From positions 496,001-560,000 of the forward strand of contig NZ_VKKX01000033.1 of NCBI RefSeq assembly GCF_008271655.1: DNA of 64,000 nucleotides, in the 5' to 3' direction. The notes beneath the pieces were generated by a model. The model was not told the DNA's origin and made no database searches. It saw only the letters and a list, made by a program, of their open reading frames with translations. Of this stretch, positions 8,251 to 17,396 are shown piece after piece. How positions within the stretch are numbered: position 1 is the first letter of the stretch; each line of letters begins with the position of its first letter. The DNA is from Gemmobacter caeruleus (GTDB taxonomy: Bacteria > Pseudomonadota > Alphaproteobacteria > Rhodobacterales > Rhodobacteraceae). Made by a program: the position numbers and the translations under genes.

Positions 8251-9279
8251 TCAGGACAGGCGGTGAATGGCCCATTGCGCCGCATCCGCCACCGCCGGAT
8301 CCGGGTCATCGCACAGCGCCTGCGCGACAGGCCGCAACGCCGGCAGACCGGAATTTCCGATGGCATAAAGCACGTTGCGCACGAAACGATCCCGCCCGAT
8401 CCGCTTGATCGGGCTGCCGGCAAAGCGGGCGCGAAATCCGGCATCGTCCAGCGCGGCCAATTCGGCCAGTTCGGGCGCGCCGACCCGCGGCTGATAGCCG
8501 ATCTCGTGCGCGGCCACCGCGAACTTGTTCCAGGGGCAGGCCGCCAGACAATCATCGCAGCCATAGATCCGGTTGCCCATCCGCGCGCGCAATTCCGGCT
8601 CCACCGGGCCCTTGTGTTCGATGGTCAGATAGGAAATGCAGCGCCGCGCATCCAGCTGATAGGGCGCGGGAAAGGCCCCGGTCGGGCAGATGTCCAGGCA
8701 GGCGCGGCACGATCCGCAATGGCTGATTTCCGGCCGGTCCTTCGGCAGATCCAGCGTGGTGAAGATCGCGCCCAGAAAGAACCAGCTTCCCAGTTCGCGC
8801 GACAGAAGGTTGGTATGCTTGCCCTGCCAGCCCAGCCCCGCCGCCTGGGCCAGCGGCTTTTCCATCACCGGGGCGGTATCGACAAAGACCTTGATCTCGC
8901 CCCCCGCCTGATCCAGCAGCCAACGCCCCAGCCGCTTCAGCCGGCGCTTGACCAGATCATGATAATCCTTGCCCTGGGCATAGACGCTGATCGCGGCGCG
9001 GTCGCGTGCCTCCAGCACCGCCAGCGGGTCGGTCCCGGGGGTATAGACCTCGGCCAGCATGATGACCGACCGCGCCTCGGGCCAGAGCGCGGCGGCCGAT
9101 CCGCGCCAGGCCTCGCGCTCGGCCATCCAGCCCATCTGCCCGTGGCGCCCGGCCTCCAGATAGGCGCGCAGCCGCCCGGCGGTTTCGGGCGTCGCATCGG
9201 GGGCGCAGATGCCCATCCCCGAAAACCCTTCCTCTCGGGCGCGTGCCTCCAGCCGTTCCCGCAGCGATGAAAGGGTCAT
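8251..9279 (-). CDS. queG: Epoxyqueuosine reductase
   Basis: 342 residues. Two [4Fe-4S] clusters are marked by [16 protein letters not shown] and [14 protein letters not shown]; the cobalamin-binding segment with [12 protein letters not shown] and [21 protein letters not shown] is typical of QueG. The C-terminal part ([21 protein letters not shown]) resembles a HEAT-type repeat. QueG makes the last step of queuosine formation in tRNA wobble positions. It follows a glutathione S-transferase gene in the same orientation, with a GC-rich repeat element between. Another queuosine gene, queF, is 15 kb away with a preQ1 riboswitch. Confidence 0.94.
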   Translation of the reverse strand: MTLSSLRERLEARAREEGFSGMGICAPDATPETAGRLRAYLEAGRHGQMGWMAEREAWRGSAAALWPEARSVIMLAEVYTPGTDPLAVLEARDRAAISVYAQGKDYHDLVKRRLKRLGRWLLDQAGGEIKVFVDTAPVMEKPLAQAAGLGWQGKHTNLLSRELGSWFFLGAIFTTLDLPKDRPEISHCGSCRACLDICPTGAFPAPYQLDARRCISYLTIEHKGPVEPELRARMGNRIYGCDDCLAACPWNKFAVAAHEIGYQPRVGAPELAELAALDDAGFRARFAGSPIKRIGRDRFVRNVLYAIGNSGLPALRPVAQALCDDPDPAVADAAQWAIHRLS

Positions 9280-9283
9280 GCTC

Positions 9284-9330
9284 TTGCTCTTTGCCGAAAT
9301 ACTCCGGGGGTCCGGGGGCTGGCCCCCGGG
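9284..9330 (-). repeat. GC-rich intergenic repeat element, copy A
   Basis: Read on the minus strand: a GGGGGC/GCCCCC hairpin, then CCCCCGGAGTATTTCGGCAA, then AAGAGCAAG, ending five bases before the queG start. The 20-base core is identical in copy B (24271-24315). Related copies are C (39852-39914) and D (48333-48388). It separates gst from queG and may end or attenuate the upstream transcript. Confidence 0.75.
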
Positions 9331-9338
9331 GCGTGCCG

Positions 9339-10004
9339 TCAGAAATCCAGATCGGCGTAATGCGCGGGCGGCGGAAAGCCGGGGATCTGGTCGGCCAGCA
9401 GGGGCCGGAAACAGGGGCGCGATTTCAGCTTCACATACCAGTCCTTCACCGCGGCATGGCGGTTCCAGTCCACGTCGCTGATATAATCCAGGCAGCTCAG
9501 ATGCGCGGCGGCGGCGAAATCGGCCAGCGTCATGCTGTCGCCCGCCAGCCAGCGCCGCTGGTCCAGCAGCCAGGCCATGTAATCCAGGTGGTACTTGATC
9601 CGGCTCGCCCCGGATTTCACCGCCTTGCTGTCGGGATAGCCGGTGCCCTGCACCTTGCGATTGACCCGTTCATACAAGAGCTTCGAGGTGACCTCGTTAT
9701 GGAACTTGTCGTCGAACCAGTTGCACAGCCGGCGCACCTCATAGCGTGCATCCACGTCGCGGGGCATCAGCGCGGGCGAGGGATAGGCTTCCTCCAGCCA
9801 TTCGCAGATCGCCTGGCTTTCGCTCATCAGCCGGTTCTCGACGCGCAGCACCGGCACCTTGCCGGCCGGGTTGCGGCGGAGGAATTCGGCCTGTTGTTCC
9901 CAATAGCGTTCCTCGACCAGTTCGACCTCGATCCGTTTCTCGGCCAGCGTCAGCCGGACCTTGCGGCAGAAGGGCGAAAGGGGAACGTGATACAGTCGGT
10001 TCAT
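9339..10004 (-). CDS. Glutathione S-transferase family protein
   Basis: 221 residues. The N-terminal thioredoxin-like domain starts [23 protein letters not shown], with a candidate catalytic Ser/Cys in SPFCRK, the cis-Pro segment AGKVPVL and the glutathione-binding SESQAI motif. The C-terminal helical domain follows from about residue 85. The substrate is unknown. It lies upstream of queG on the same strand with a repeat element between; no functional link is evident. Confidence 0.9.
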   Translation of the reverse strand: MNRLYHVPLSPFCRKVRLTLAEKRIEVELVEERYWEQQAEFLRRNPAGKVPVLRVENRLMSESQAICEWLEEAYPSPALMPRDVDARYEVRRLCNWFDDKFHNEVTSKLLYERVNRKVQGTGYPDSKAVKSGASRIKYHLDYMAWLLDQRRWLAGDSMTLADFAAAAHLSCLDYISDVDWNRHAAVKDWYVKLKSRPCFRPLLADQIPGFPPPAHYADLDF

Positions 10005-10084
10005 GGGGCAAGCCTGTCAGCGAATGCCATCTGATAGCCCCCACGCGCCGCGGGATCAATGGCGCAGCGGGCGCAAGGGGGCGG

Positions 10085-10828
10085 TCAGTCCTCGAAACAG
10101 GCGGCGCGACCATCGGCGGCGATGGTTTCGGCGCCAGAGAGGATCTGCGCGCTGCGCCGGCGCACCAGCGGGCCGGGCCTGGCCGCATTACGCACCTTCG
10201 GGTCGGGCAGCACGGCGGCAAGGCGCGCGGCCTGGGTCGGTGTCAGGTCGCGGGCGGGAATGCCGAAATAATGCTGCGCGGCCGCCTCGACGCCAAACAC
10301 GCCCTCGCCGAATTCGGCGACGTTCAGATAGACATGCAGGATGCGCCGTTTCGACCAGACCAGTTCGACCGGCGGTGTCAGCACCGCCTCGGCTGCCTTG
10401 CGCGCCCAGGTGCGTCCATGCCAGAGAAAGACGTTCTTCACGACCTGCTGGCTGATGGTCGATGCGCCGCGACCGCGCCCTTCGTCCAGCGCGGCGCGGA
10501 TCGCCTTCATGTCAAAGCCCCAGTGGTTGCAGAAATTCGCGTCCTCTGCCGCCACGACCGACCGGGCCATGACCGGGGCGATGTCATCCCAGCCGACCCA
10601 ATCCTTTTCGATGCCGCCCAGACGCAGGCTTTCCTGCGCCTGATAAACGTTGATCGGCACCGGCAGCACCGCATAGATCAGGATCAGCGCGGCGTAAAAG
10701 GCCGCAATGCCCAGCAGCACGCGCTTTGCCCACAGCCGCAGCCGGGGTGCCCAGCGATGGGCTACCGGCGCCGGCTCGGCCAGCTCCGGTTCGGGCTCGG
10801 TCTTTTTCTTGCGGGTCGTCTTGGCCAT
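10085..10828 (-). CDS. mtgA: Monofunctional biosynthetic peptidoglycan transglycosylase
   Basis: 247 residues: a charged N-terminal tail, one membrane anchor near residues 36-55 (VLLGIAAFYAALILIYAVLP), then a GT51 domain. GT51 motifs are present: VAAEDANFCNHWGFD with the catalytic Glu, RGASTISQQVVKN and KRRILHVYLNVAEFG. It polymerises lipid II into glycan strands at the periplasmic face. The start at 10828 (MAKTTRKKKTE) gives a standard N-in membrane topology. Confidence 0.93.
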   Translation of the reverse strand: MAKTTRKKKTEPEPELAEPAPVAHRWAPRLRLWAKRVLLGIAAFYAALILIYAVLPVPINVYQAQESLRLGGIEKDWVGWDDIAPVMARSVVAAEDANFCNHWGFDMKAIRAALDEGRGRGASTISQQVVKNVFLWHGRTWARKAAEAVLTPPVELVWSKRRILHVYLNVAEFGEGVFGVEAAAQHYFGIPARDLTPTQAARLAAVLPDPKVRNAARPGPLVRRRSAQILSGAETIAADGRAACFED

Positions 10829-10875
10829 GCGGCCCAAAGACCACGAAGCACTGCCGGCGGTCAAGGCGGCGGCGG

Positions 10876-11388
10876 TCAGCCGCCGGTCGCGGGGGGTGCC
10901 GAACGGGCCAGCACTTCGGCCAGACGGGCCTCCTGCTCGGCGCTGAGCGAGGTGCGCAGCACCCGGCCCTTGCCGGCGAAATCATCCAGCCCCGCCAGAA
11001 CCTTGTCGGCGGTCATCTTGCGAATCAGGATGCCAAGCGCCGCGCCACCCGGCGGCAGGCTCTGCCCGACTTCCTTCAGGAAATCGTCATTGATGCCCAG
11101 ATCGGTCATCCAGCCCGACAGGGCGCCGGCCCCGGCCCCCACGGCGGCCCCGATCAGCGGATTGAGGAACAAGAGCCCGATCAGACCGCCCCAGAATGTG
11201 CCGCCCACGGCCCCCATCGCGGTCATGTTCACCGCCTGATGCAGTTGCACCGACCCGTCATCGTTGCGGGTCATGACCACCGCATCTTCCATTTCGATCA
11301 GATATTCCCGCTGCATCTTGACCAGCGCGGCGCGGGCCTCAAAGGCGGTGGCTTCGGTATCGAAGGCCATGATGACAAGATCAGACAT
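10876..11388 (-). CDS. DUF1269 domain-containing membrane protein
   Basis: 170 residues. The N-terminal half (MSDLVIMAFDTEATAFEARA...MEDAVVMTRNDDG) and a central glycine-rich hydrophobic segment (about residues 58-92, with GAVGGTFWGGLIGLLFL and IGAAVGAGAGALSG) match the DUF1269 family. The biochemical role is unknown. Located 47 bases upstream of mtgA on the same strand, so cotranscription is possible. Confidence 0.85.
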   Translation of the reverse strand: MSDLVIMAFDTEATAFEARAALVKMQREYLIEMEDAVVMTRNDDGSVQLHQAVNMTAMGAVGGTFWGGLIGLLFLNPLIGAAVGAGAGALSGWMTDLGINDDFLKEVGQSLPPGGAALGILIRKMTADKVLAGLDDFAGKGRVLRTSLSAEQEARLAEVLARSAPPATGG

Positions 11389-11519
11389 CGCACTCTCCTG
11401 AAACGGATGGGTTCATTGGCACAACCCCGGGGTCGCAGATCCGGTTCCCCGTGGCGCGAACGGACTTTCGCCCGCCCGCGCGTCAGGCTATGCGGAGACA
11501 ACTTCCCGGGGGCAACGCC

Positions 11520-12419
11520 ATGCAGGCGCGCATTTCGCAGAATACCACACTTGGCATTATTCTGATGTCGCTGACCGCGCTGGTCTTTGCCTTGCAGGAC
11601 GGCATTTCGCGGCATCTGGCCGAGACCTATAATGTCTGGATGGTCGTGATGATCCGCTTCTGGGTCTTTGCGGTCTTTGCGGCGCTGCTGGCCTGGCGCA
11701 GCCCGGCGGGCCTGGGGGCGGTGATGCGGTCGCATCTGCCCTGGCTTCAGTTCCTGCGCGGGGCCGCGCTGGTGCTGGAGGTCTGCATCATGATTCTGGC
11801 CTTCGTGAAGCTGGGGCTGATCGAAAGCCATGCGGTCTTTGTGTGCTATCCGCTGATCGTGGCGGCGCTGTCGGGGCCGATTCTGGGTGAATCCGTCGGC
11901 TGGCGGCGCTGGCTCGCGATCGGGATCGGCTTCGTCGGCGTCATCATCATCCTCGATCCCGGCGCCGGGGTGTTCAGCCTCTGGGCGGCGGTGCCGTTGT
12001 TCAGCGCCTTTCTGTTCGCGCTTTACGGGTTGCTGACGCGCTATGTGGCGCGGGCCGATCTGGCGGCGACCTCGTTCCTGTGGACGGGCTGGGTCTCGGC
12101 GTTGCTGATCACGCCGGTCGGCCTCTATTTCTGGGAAACGATGAGCCTGCCCGACTGGGGCTGGATGGCGCTGCTGTGCCTGAGCGCGACACTGGCGCAT
12201 TTCATGATGATCAAGGCCTACGAAGTGGCCGAAGCCAGCGACATCCAGCCCTTTGCGCTGTTGCAACTGGTGTTCATCGCCATGCTGGGCGTCTGGGTGT
12301 TCGGCGAGGTGCTGCGCCCGAATGTGGTGGTGGGCGCGGCGCTGGTCATGGCGGCGGCGCTGTTCACGCTGTGGCGGGCGCGGGTCGTGGCGCGCCGCGC
12401 CGCGCGGGCAGGGGGCTGA
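11520..12419 (+). CDS. EamA/DMT-superfamily transporter
   Basis: 299 residues with about ten transmembrane helices in two EamA repeats, the second beginning near FSLWAAVPLFSAFLFALYGL. Internal marks such as FLRGAALVLEVCIMILAF and PFALLQLVFIAMLGVWVFGE are typical of drug/metabolite exporters. The substrate cannot be read from sequence. The start at 11520 (MQARISQNTTLG) is preferred because the predicted first helix follows directly; an ATG ten codons upstream is possible. It converges on uvrC. Confidence 0.85.
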   Translation: MQARISQNTTLGIILMSLTALVFALQDGISRHLAETYNVWMVVMIRFWVFAVFAALLAWRSPAGLGAVMRSHLPWLQFLRGAALVLEVCIMILAFVKLGLIESHAVFVCYPLIVAALSGPILGESVGWRRWLAIGIGFVGVIIILDPGAGVFSLWAAVPLFSAFLFALYGLLTRYVARADLAATSFLWTGWVSALLITPVGLYFWETMSLPDWGWMALLCLSATLAHFMMIKAYEVAEASDIQPFALLQLVFIAMLGVWVFGEVLRPNVVVGAALVMAAALFTLWRARVVARRAARAGG

Positions 12420-12425
12420 CCCCGC

Positions 12426-14297
12426 CTAACCGCGATCGTGAAAGAAATCGTGGATCTGCTGGGCCAGCGCCTCGGAGATGCCATTGACCGCCATCAGATC
12501 CTCGACCGCCGCGCGGGACACCGCCTTGGCGCTGCCGAAATGCGCCAGCAGGGCGCGCTTGCGGCTGGCACCGACGCCCGGCACCTCGTCCAGCGGGGTG
12601 GCGGTGGTGGCCTTGGCGCGCTTGGCCCGGTGGGCGCCGATGGCCCAGCGATGCGCCTCATCGCGCAGACGCTGGATGAAATACAGCACCGGGTCGTTCA
12701 TGCGCAGCGCAAAGGGCGGCTCGCCGGGGCGGTGGAATTCTTCCTTGCCATGGTCGCGGTCGATGCCCTTGGCCACGCCGACAAAGGGCAGATCGTCGAT
12801 GCCCAGTTCGCCCATGATCTCGGCCACGGCCGAGATCTGACCGGCGCCGCCGTCGATCAGCAGCAGGTCGGGCCAGGCCTCTGACTTGCGGTCGGGGTCT
12901 TCCTTGAGCAGGCGTTCAAAGCGGCGGGTCAGCACCTCTTTCATCATGCCGAAATCGTCGCCCTGGCTGCCGGCCTCGCCCTTGATGTTGAACTTGCGAT
13001 ACTGGCTTTTCAGAAAACCCTCGGCCCCGGCCACGATCATGCCGCCGACGGCATGGGCGCCCTGAATGTGGCTGTTGTCATAGACCTCGATCCGCTTCGG
13101 CGGCGCCTCAAGGTCAAAGGCATCGGCCAGACCCTGCAACAGCCGCTGCTGGGTGGAGCTTTCGGCCATGCGCCGCGCCAGGCTTTCGCGGGCATTGCGG
13201 GCGGCGTTTTCCACCAGTTCGGCCTTTTCCCCGCGCTGCGGCACGGCGAGTTCGACCTTGCGCCCCGCGCGGTCCGACAGCAGGGCGCCGACCAGATCCT
13301 CATTCTCCACCGGATGCGACAGCAGGATCAGGCGGGGCGGTTCCTTGTCATCGTAGAACTGGCTCAGGAACGCCTCCAGGATCTCGGCCTCCTCGGCGCC
13401 GGCGCCGGTTCTGGGATAGAAATCGCGGTTGCCCCAGCTTTGGTGGCCCCGGATGAAGAACACCTGCACGCAGGCCTGCCCGCCCTCCAGATGCAGCGCG
13501 ACCACATCCGCCTCGGCCACGCCGCGGGGGTTGATGCCCTGGGTCGTCTGCACGGCGGTCAGGGCCTTGATGCGGTCGCGCAGGGCGGCGGCACGTTCAT
13601 ATTCCATCGCCTCGGCGGCCTCGGCCATGGCGGTGGCCAGATTGGCCTGCACATCGGTCGATTTGCCGTCCAGAAACCGTGTCGCATCCTCGACCAGCGC
13701 GGCATAATCGGCCTCGCTGATGCGGCCGACGCAGGGCCCCGCGCAGCGTTTGATCTGGAACAGCAGGCAAGGCCGGGTGCGGCCGGCGAACATGCTGTCG
13801 GAACAGGTGCGCAGCAGGAACACGCGCTGCAACTGGTTCAGCGTGCGGTTCACCGCGCCCGCGCTGGCAAAGGGGCCGAAATAGCGGCCCTTTTCGCCGC
13901 GCTTGCCGCGATGTTTGCGGATCATGGGAAAGGGGTGATCGGTCGGGATCAGGATATTGGGGAACGACTTGTCATCCCGCATCAGCACATTGTAGCGGGG
14001 CTTGAGCTGCTTGATGAGGTTCTGTTCCAGCAGCAGCGCCTCGACCTCGGTGCGGGTGGTCAGGAACATCATGCTGGCGGTTTCATGGATCATCCGCGCG
14101 ATGCGGGCCGAATGGCCCGAGGGGCGCGCATAATTCGAAACCCGGGCCTTCAGGTTGCGCGCCTTGCCGACGTAAAGCACCTCGTTCTGCACGTTCAGCA
14201 TGCGGTAGACGCCGGGCGACCCGTCCAGCGTGCGAAGGTAATCCTGAATGACCGCGTGCCCGGTTTTCGGCGGCGGCGCGGGCGTTTCATCCTGCAT
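12426..14297 (-). CDS. uvrC: Excinuclease ABC subunit C
   Basis: 623 residues, full length. Domains in order: GIY-YIG nuclease ([20 protein letters not shown], about residues 29-48), a Cys-rich patch ([25 protein letters not shown]), the UVR motif, the RNase H-like nuclease with YDNSHIQG and [12 protein letters not shown], and C-terminal helix-hairpin-helix repeats ([34 protein letters not shown]). UvrC makes the two incisions beside DNA lesions in nucleotide excision repair. Upstream lies a long AT-rich intergenic region. Confidence 0.97.
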   Translation of the reverse strand: MQDETPAPPPKTGHAVIQDYLRTLDGSPGVYRMLNVQNEVLYVGKARNLKARVSNYARPSGHSARIARMIHETASMMFLTTRTEVEALLLEQNLIKQLKPRYNVLMRDDKSFPNILIPTDHPFPMIRKHRGKRGEKGRYFGPFASAGAVNRTLNQLQRVFLLRTCSDSMFAGRTRPCLLFQIKRCAGPCVGRISEADYAALVEDATRFLDGKSTDVQANLATAMAEAAEAMEYERAAALRDRIKALTAVQTTQGINPRGVAEADVVALHLEGGQACVQVFFIRGHQSWGNRDFYPRTGAGAEEAEILEAFLSQFYDDKEPPRLILLSHPVENEDLVGALLSDRAGRKVELAVPQRGEKAELVENAARNARESLARRMAESSTQQRLLQGLADAFDLEAPPKRIEVYDNSHIQGAHAVGGMIVAGAEGFLKSQYRKFNIKGEAGSQGDDFGMMKEVLTRRFERLLKEDPDRKSEAWPDLLLIDGGAGQISAVAEIMGELGIDDLPFVGVAKGIDRDHGKEEFHRPGEPPFALRMNDPVLYFIQRLRDEAHRWAIGAHRAKRAKATTATPLDEVPGVGASRKRALLAHFGSAKAVSRAAVEDLMAVNGISEALAQQIHDFFHDRG

Positions 14298-14607
14298 CGA
14301 AATGCTCTTTTCCTGAGTCAGCGATTCCCCTCCTTGGCTGCAACAGCACAGGGGCCGGAGGCAAGGGCAAACCTGTCCCCAGTTTCTGTGGATAAGTTTG
14401 CGGAGAAAATCCGCAAGGCGGCGAATTTCCCTTGTTTTCGGCCCGGTTCATTGCATTGCCTAAAAAATAGGCGACTTTATAAATACATGATTTCAAACGA
14501 AAAATATTTATACATCTGGCAAATGACTGAAAATGCAGGGTTTTCTTTACAGTTTCGTGAAGGCGGGGGCCAAAGTGGACAACTCGTCGCAGCGCATTGC
14601 CGCAAGG
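14298..14607. other. Noncoding 310-bp gap with an AT-rich core
   Basis: No credible gene. The core at about 14440-14530 is strikingly AT-rich for this genome. It contains a perfect small hairpin (GCCTA-AAAAA-TAGGC, 14458-14472) and an inverted repeat TATAAATA/TATTTATA (14478-14485 and 14505-14512, 19-base spacer). The gap lies upstream of uvrC and past the 3' end of the SDR gene, so it may hold the uvrC promoter and an operator. Confidence 0.5.
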
Positions 14608-15384
14608 TCACTCAACGCCAAGGACATCCGGGGTTTTCCAGCCCAGATGCTGCCCGCCATCGACGCACAAAAGCTGTCCCGTCACCGCCGGCGCATCGAG
14701 GAAATAACCAAGCGCCGCCGTAATGTCTGCGGGGTTGGCGCCGCGGCCCAGCACGGTTGCCGCGCGCTGATTGCGAAAGTGGCGCTCGCTCTGCCTTGCG
14801 CCTTGCAGCGTGGGGCCGGGGCCGATCGCATTGACCCGGATCGCCGGGGCCAGTGCCTGCGCGGCGGTCTGGGTCAGCGCCCAGAGCCCCATCTTGGCCA
14901 GCGTATAGGTGGCGAATTCCGGTGTCAGCTTGCGCACGCGCTGGTCGATCATGTTTACGATCAGGGCCTGGGCCAGCGGCTCGCCCGCGTCATCCATTGC
15001 GGGGGCGGGTGCCTGCGCGGCAAAGGCCTGGGTCAGTACGAAGGGCGCGCGCAGGTTGCTTTCCATATGCCGGTCCCAGCTTTGCCGGGTGGCGCTGTGC
15101 AGGTTGTCATATTCAAAGATCGAGGCATTGTTGACCAGCACGGTGAAGGGTCCGCCCAGGGCCTCGGTCGCGCGGGGCAGCAGGGCCTGCACCTGTGCCT
15201 CGTCCAGCAGATCGGCCTGCAAGGCCACCGCCCGGCGCCCCATGGCCTGCACCTGCGCGACCGTCTCGGCCGCGCCCTCGGCCGATCCGGCGTAATGCAC
15301 CGCGATGTCATGGCCGCGCCCCGCCAGATAAAGCGCCATCGCCTGACCCAGCCGCGCGCCCGCCCCGGTGACCAGCGCCCGCAT
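14608..15384 (-). CDS. SDR oxidoreductase of the pteridine-reductase (FolM) type
   Basis: 258 residues, classical SDR length. The cofactor loop is TGAGARLG, i.e. TGX3RXG, the NADPH-preferring variant found in PTR1/FolM pteridine reductases rather than the common TGX3GXG. VLVNNASIFE and YTLAKMGLW supply the structural Asn and catalytic Tyr-Lys. A dihydromonapterin or dihydrofolate reductase role is inferred; another SDR function is possible. Start at 15384, giving the normal N-terminal beta strand MRALVTG; it overlaps the upstream exchanger stop by one base (TGATG). Confidence 0.78.
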   Translation of the reverse strand: MRALVTGAGARLGQAMALYLAGRGHDIAVHYAGSAEGAAETVAQVQAMGRRAVALQADLLDEAQVQALLPRATEALGGPFTVLVNNASIFEYDNLHSATRQSWDRHMESNLRAPFVLTQAFAAQAPAPAMDDAGEPLAQALIVNMIDQRVRKLTPEFATYTLAKMGLWALTQTAAQALAPAIRVNAIGPGPTLQGARQSERHFRNQRAATVLGRGANPADITAALGYFLDAPAVTGQLLCVDGGQHLGWKTPDVLGVE

Positions 15385-16319
15385 CACGCCACCAGCGCCA
15401 GCGCATAGGCGACATAGCCGCCGACAAGGCCGATCCCCGCCAGCTTGCCGATATCGCGGCGGAAGAACACGAAGGGCACCAGCAGAAGCGACACGCCCAG
15501 CATGACCCACAGATCGAAGGACAGCAGCTGATCGGGCACCGGCATGGGCGCGATGAGGCCGGTGATGCCCAGAATCGCCAGCACGTTGAAGGTATTGGAG
15601 CCGATCACATTGCCCATGGCCACATCGGCCTGCCCGCGGAACGCCGCCATGACCGAGGTCACCAGTTCCGGCAGCGAGGTGCCGATGGCAACCAGCGTCA
15701 GCCCGATCACCGTCTCGCTGATGCCAAGCGCGCGGGCGATGTTGATCGCCCCGCCCACCAGCAGATCGGCGCCAAAGCCGAGGCCGACCAGACCGCCCAA
15801 GATAAAGGCCGCGATCTTCCATCCCGGCATGTGGTCATCGGCGGGCAGGTCGTCGGGCTGGCTGTCACGATGCGCGCGCGCCTGACGCAGGTTATCCCAC
15901 AGGGACAGGGCAAGGCCGGTCAGCAGGATCAGCCCGTGCCACCAGGTCAGCGGCCCGATAAAACAAAGCGCGATGAACAGGACCGCGGTCGCCAGCATCA
16001 CCAGATAACCGCGCCGCGTGTCGATCTGGCTGGTATGAATGGTGGCGATCAGCGCCGGCAGGCCCAGGATCAGCAGGATATTCGCGATATTGGACCCGAC
16101 GACATTGCCAAGCGCGATCCCCGCCTGGCCTTGCAGCGCGGCATTGACCGAGACCAGAAGCTCGGGAGCCGAGGTGCCAAAGGCCACCACCGTCAGCCCG
16201 ACGATCAGCGCGGGGATGCCCAGCCGCAGGGCCAGCGCAACCGCGCCCTTGACCAGCGCATCGCCGCCGAAAACCAGCAGCGCCAGACCCGCCGCCACAT
16301 AAACCAGATCGAGTCCCAC
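15384..16319 (-). CDS. Calcium/sodium exchanger of the CaCA family (YrbG-like)
   Basis: 311 residues with about ten transmembrane helices and the two inverted alpha repeats of CaCA exchangers: GTSAPELLVS with GNVVGSNIANILLILG, and GTSLPELVTS with GNVIGSNTFNVLAILG. The acidic residues of these motifs bind Ca2+/Na+. A charged cytoplasmic loop (about residues 145-165) links the halves. It is the first gene of a coupled pair with the SDR gene; no functional link is obvious. Confidence 0.9.
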   Translation of the reverse strand: MGLDLVYVAAGLALLVFGGDALVKGAVALALRLGIPALIVGLTVVAFGTSAPELLVSVNAALQGQAGIALGNVVGSNIANILLILGLPALIATIHTSQIDTRRGYLVMLATAVLFIALCFIGPLTWWHGLILLTGLALSLWDNLRQARAHRDSQPDDLPADDHMPGWKIAAFILGGLVGLGFGADLLVGGAINIARALGISETVIGLTLVAIGTSLPELVTSVMAAFRGQADVAMGNVIGSNTFNVLAILGITGLIAPMPVPDQLLSFDLWVMLGVSLLLVPFVFFRRDIGKLAGIGLVGGYVAYALALVA

Positions 16320-16322
16320 GCC

Positions 16323-16490
16323 CTAACCCTTGTCCCTGCCGCAGCCGCAAGGGCCGGCACCAATCTTGTGTCTGCCGCATTTAGGGCAGGTCTGCCGCCG
16401 CGCAAGGCGGCGACGGTAGCCAAATTTCTCGAAAACCACTGCGCCGACCACGATGCCCAGCACGACAAAGGTGATGAGTTTGAGAAACAT
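16323..16490 (-). CDS. Small membrane-anchored zinc-ribbon-like protein
   Basis: 55 residues: an N-terminal hydrophobic helix (FLKLITFVVLGIVVGAVVF) then a basic stretch and a cysteine-rich tail with CPKCGRH and CGCG, which could bind one zinc ion. The start at 16490 lies one base after the stop of the S49 peptidase gene, suggesting cotranscription; no clear ribosome site, so an in-frame ATG at 16511 is an alternative. No known function. Confidence 0.6.
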   Translation of the reverse strand: MFLKLITFVVLGIVVGAVVFEKFGYRRRLARRQTCPKCGRHKIGAGPCGCGRDKG

Positions 16491-16491
16491 G

Positions 16492-17292
16492 TTACAGCCC
16501 GAACCGCGCAAAGGCCGCGCGGTCCTCGATTTCGGCCAGGGCGGCGCCCATGGCGCGCCCGGTCAGCCGCGACAGCAGCCCACGTTTCTGCCCCATCGGC
16601 ACCAGCCGGGCCTTGTCGCCATAAAGCGCCTTCAGGCGCGGCACCAGATGCGCCACACCATCGGCCAGCCCCAGTTCGACCGCCTGTTGCCCGACCCAGA
16701 CATCGGCGTTGAACAGGTCGGCCCCCTCGGCCAGACGCGGGCCGCGCCGGGCCTTGACATGGGCGATGAAGGCCTGGTGGATCGGCTCTTGCAGGGCACG
16801 CAGGCGGGCCTCGTCCTCGGGGCGGGCGGGCTGGAACGGGTCGGCCAGCGATTTCGACTTGCCCGCCGTGATCACCCGCCGTTCGATCCCGTGCCGCGCC
16901 ATGAATTCGGGAAAGCCGAAGCCCGCGAAGATCACCCCGATGGAGCCGAGGATGGAACTGTCATCCACCCAGATGTCATCCGCCGCACAGGCCAGCCAAT
17001 AGCCGCCCGAGGCCGCCACATCCTCGACAAAGGCATGCACCGGCACGCCCTTTTCCTCGGCCAGCCGGCGGATGCGCGCGGCGATCAGGCTGGATTGCAC
17101 CGCCGACCCGCCGGGCGAGTTGATGGCCAGCGCCACCGCCCGGGGTTTCATGCGGAACGCCTTGTCGATCAGCGGCGCCAGCGCGGCGTCGTTCAGCCCG
17201 GCCGCCAGACGGCTGCCGGTGCCGATGGCGCCTTGCAGGCGGATGACCGGAATGACCGGCGGCTTTTTCAGAAAGGGGATGCGAATGTTCAT
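16492..17292 (-). CDS. S49-family serine peptidase (SohB/SppA-like)
   Basis: 266 residues. Motifs of the S49 fold: LAINSPGGSAVQSS (oxyanion region), VAASGGYWLACAADDI with the nucleophilic Ser, and the following ITAGKSKSLADPF with the candidate Lys base. SppA/SohB peptidases degrade signal peptides or membrane-protein fragments in or near the membrane. No clear N-terminal membrane helix is visible, so it may be peripheral or soluble. The start at 17292 (MNIRIPFLKKPP) sits at the family's usual N-terminus. Confidence 0.86.
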   Translation of the reverse strand: MNIRIPFLKKPPVIPVIRLQGAIGTGSRLAAGLNDAALAPLIDKAFRMKPRAVALAINSPGGSAVQSSLIAARIRRLAEEKGVPVHAFVEDVAASGGYWLACAADDIWVDDSSILGSIGVIFAGFGFPEFMARHGIERRVITAGKSKSLADPFQPARPEDEARLRALQEPIHQAFIAHVKARRGPRLAEGADLFNADVWVGQQAVELGLADGVAHLVPRLKALYGDKARLVPMGQKRGLLSRLTGRAMGAALAEIEDRAAFARFGL

Positions 17293-17396
17293 ACCAAGGA
17301 TGTAGAGGCCGCCCCGCCCCCGGACAAGCCTGACAACTGCGCCTCTGTGCGAATTGTGCCGTTGCCCTGTCCGCGACATTCGCGCAGACAGGGGGC

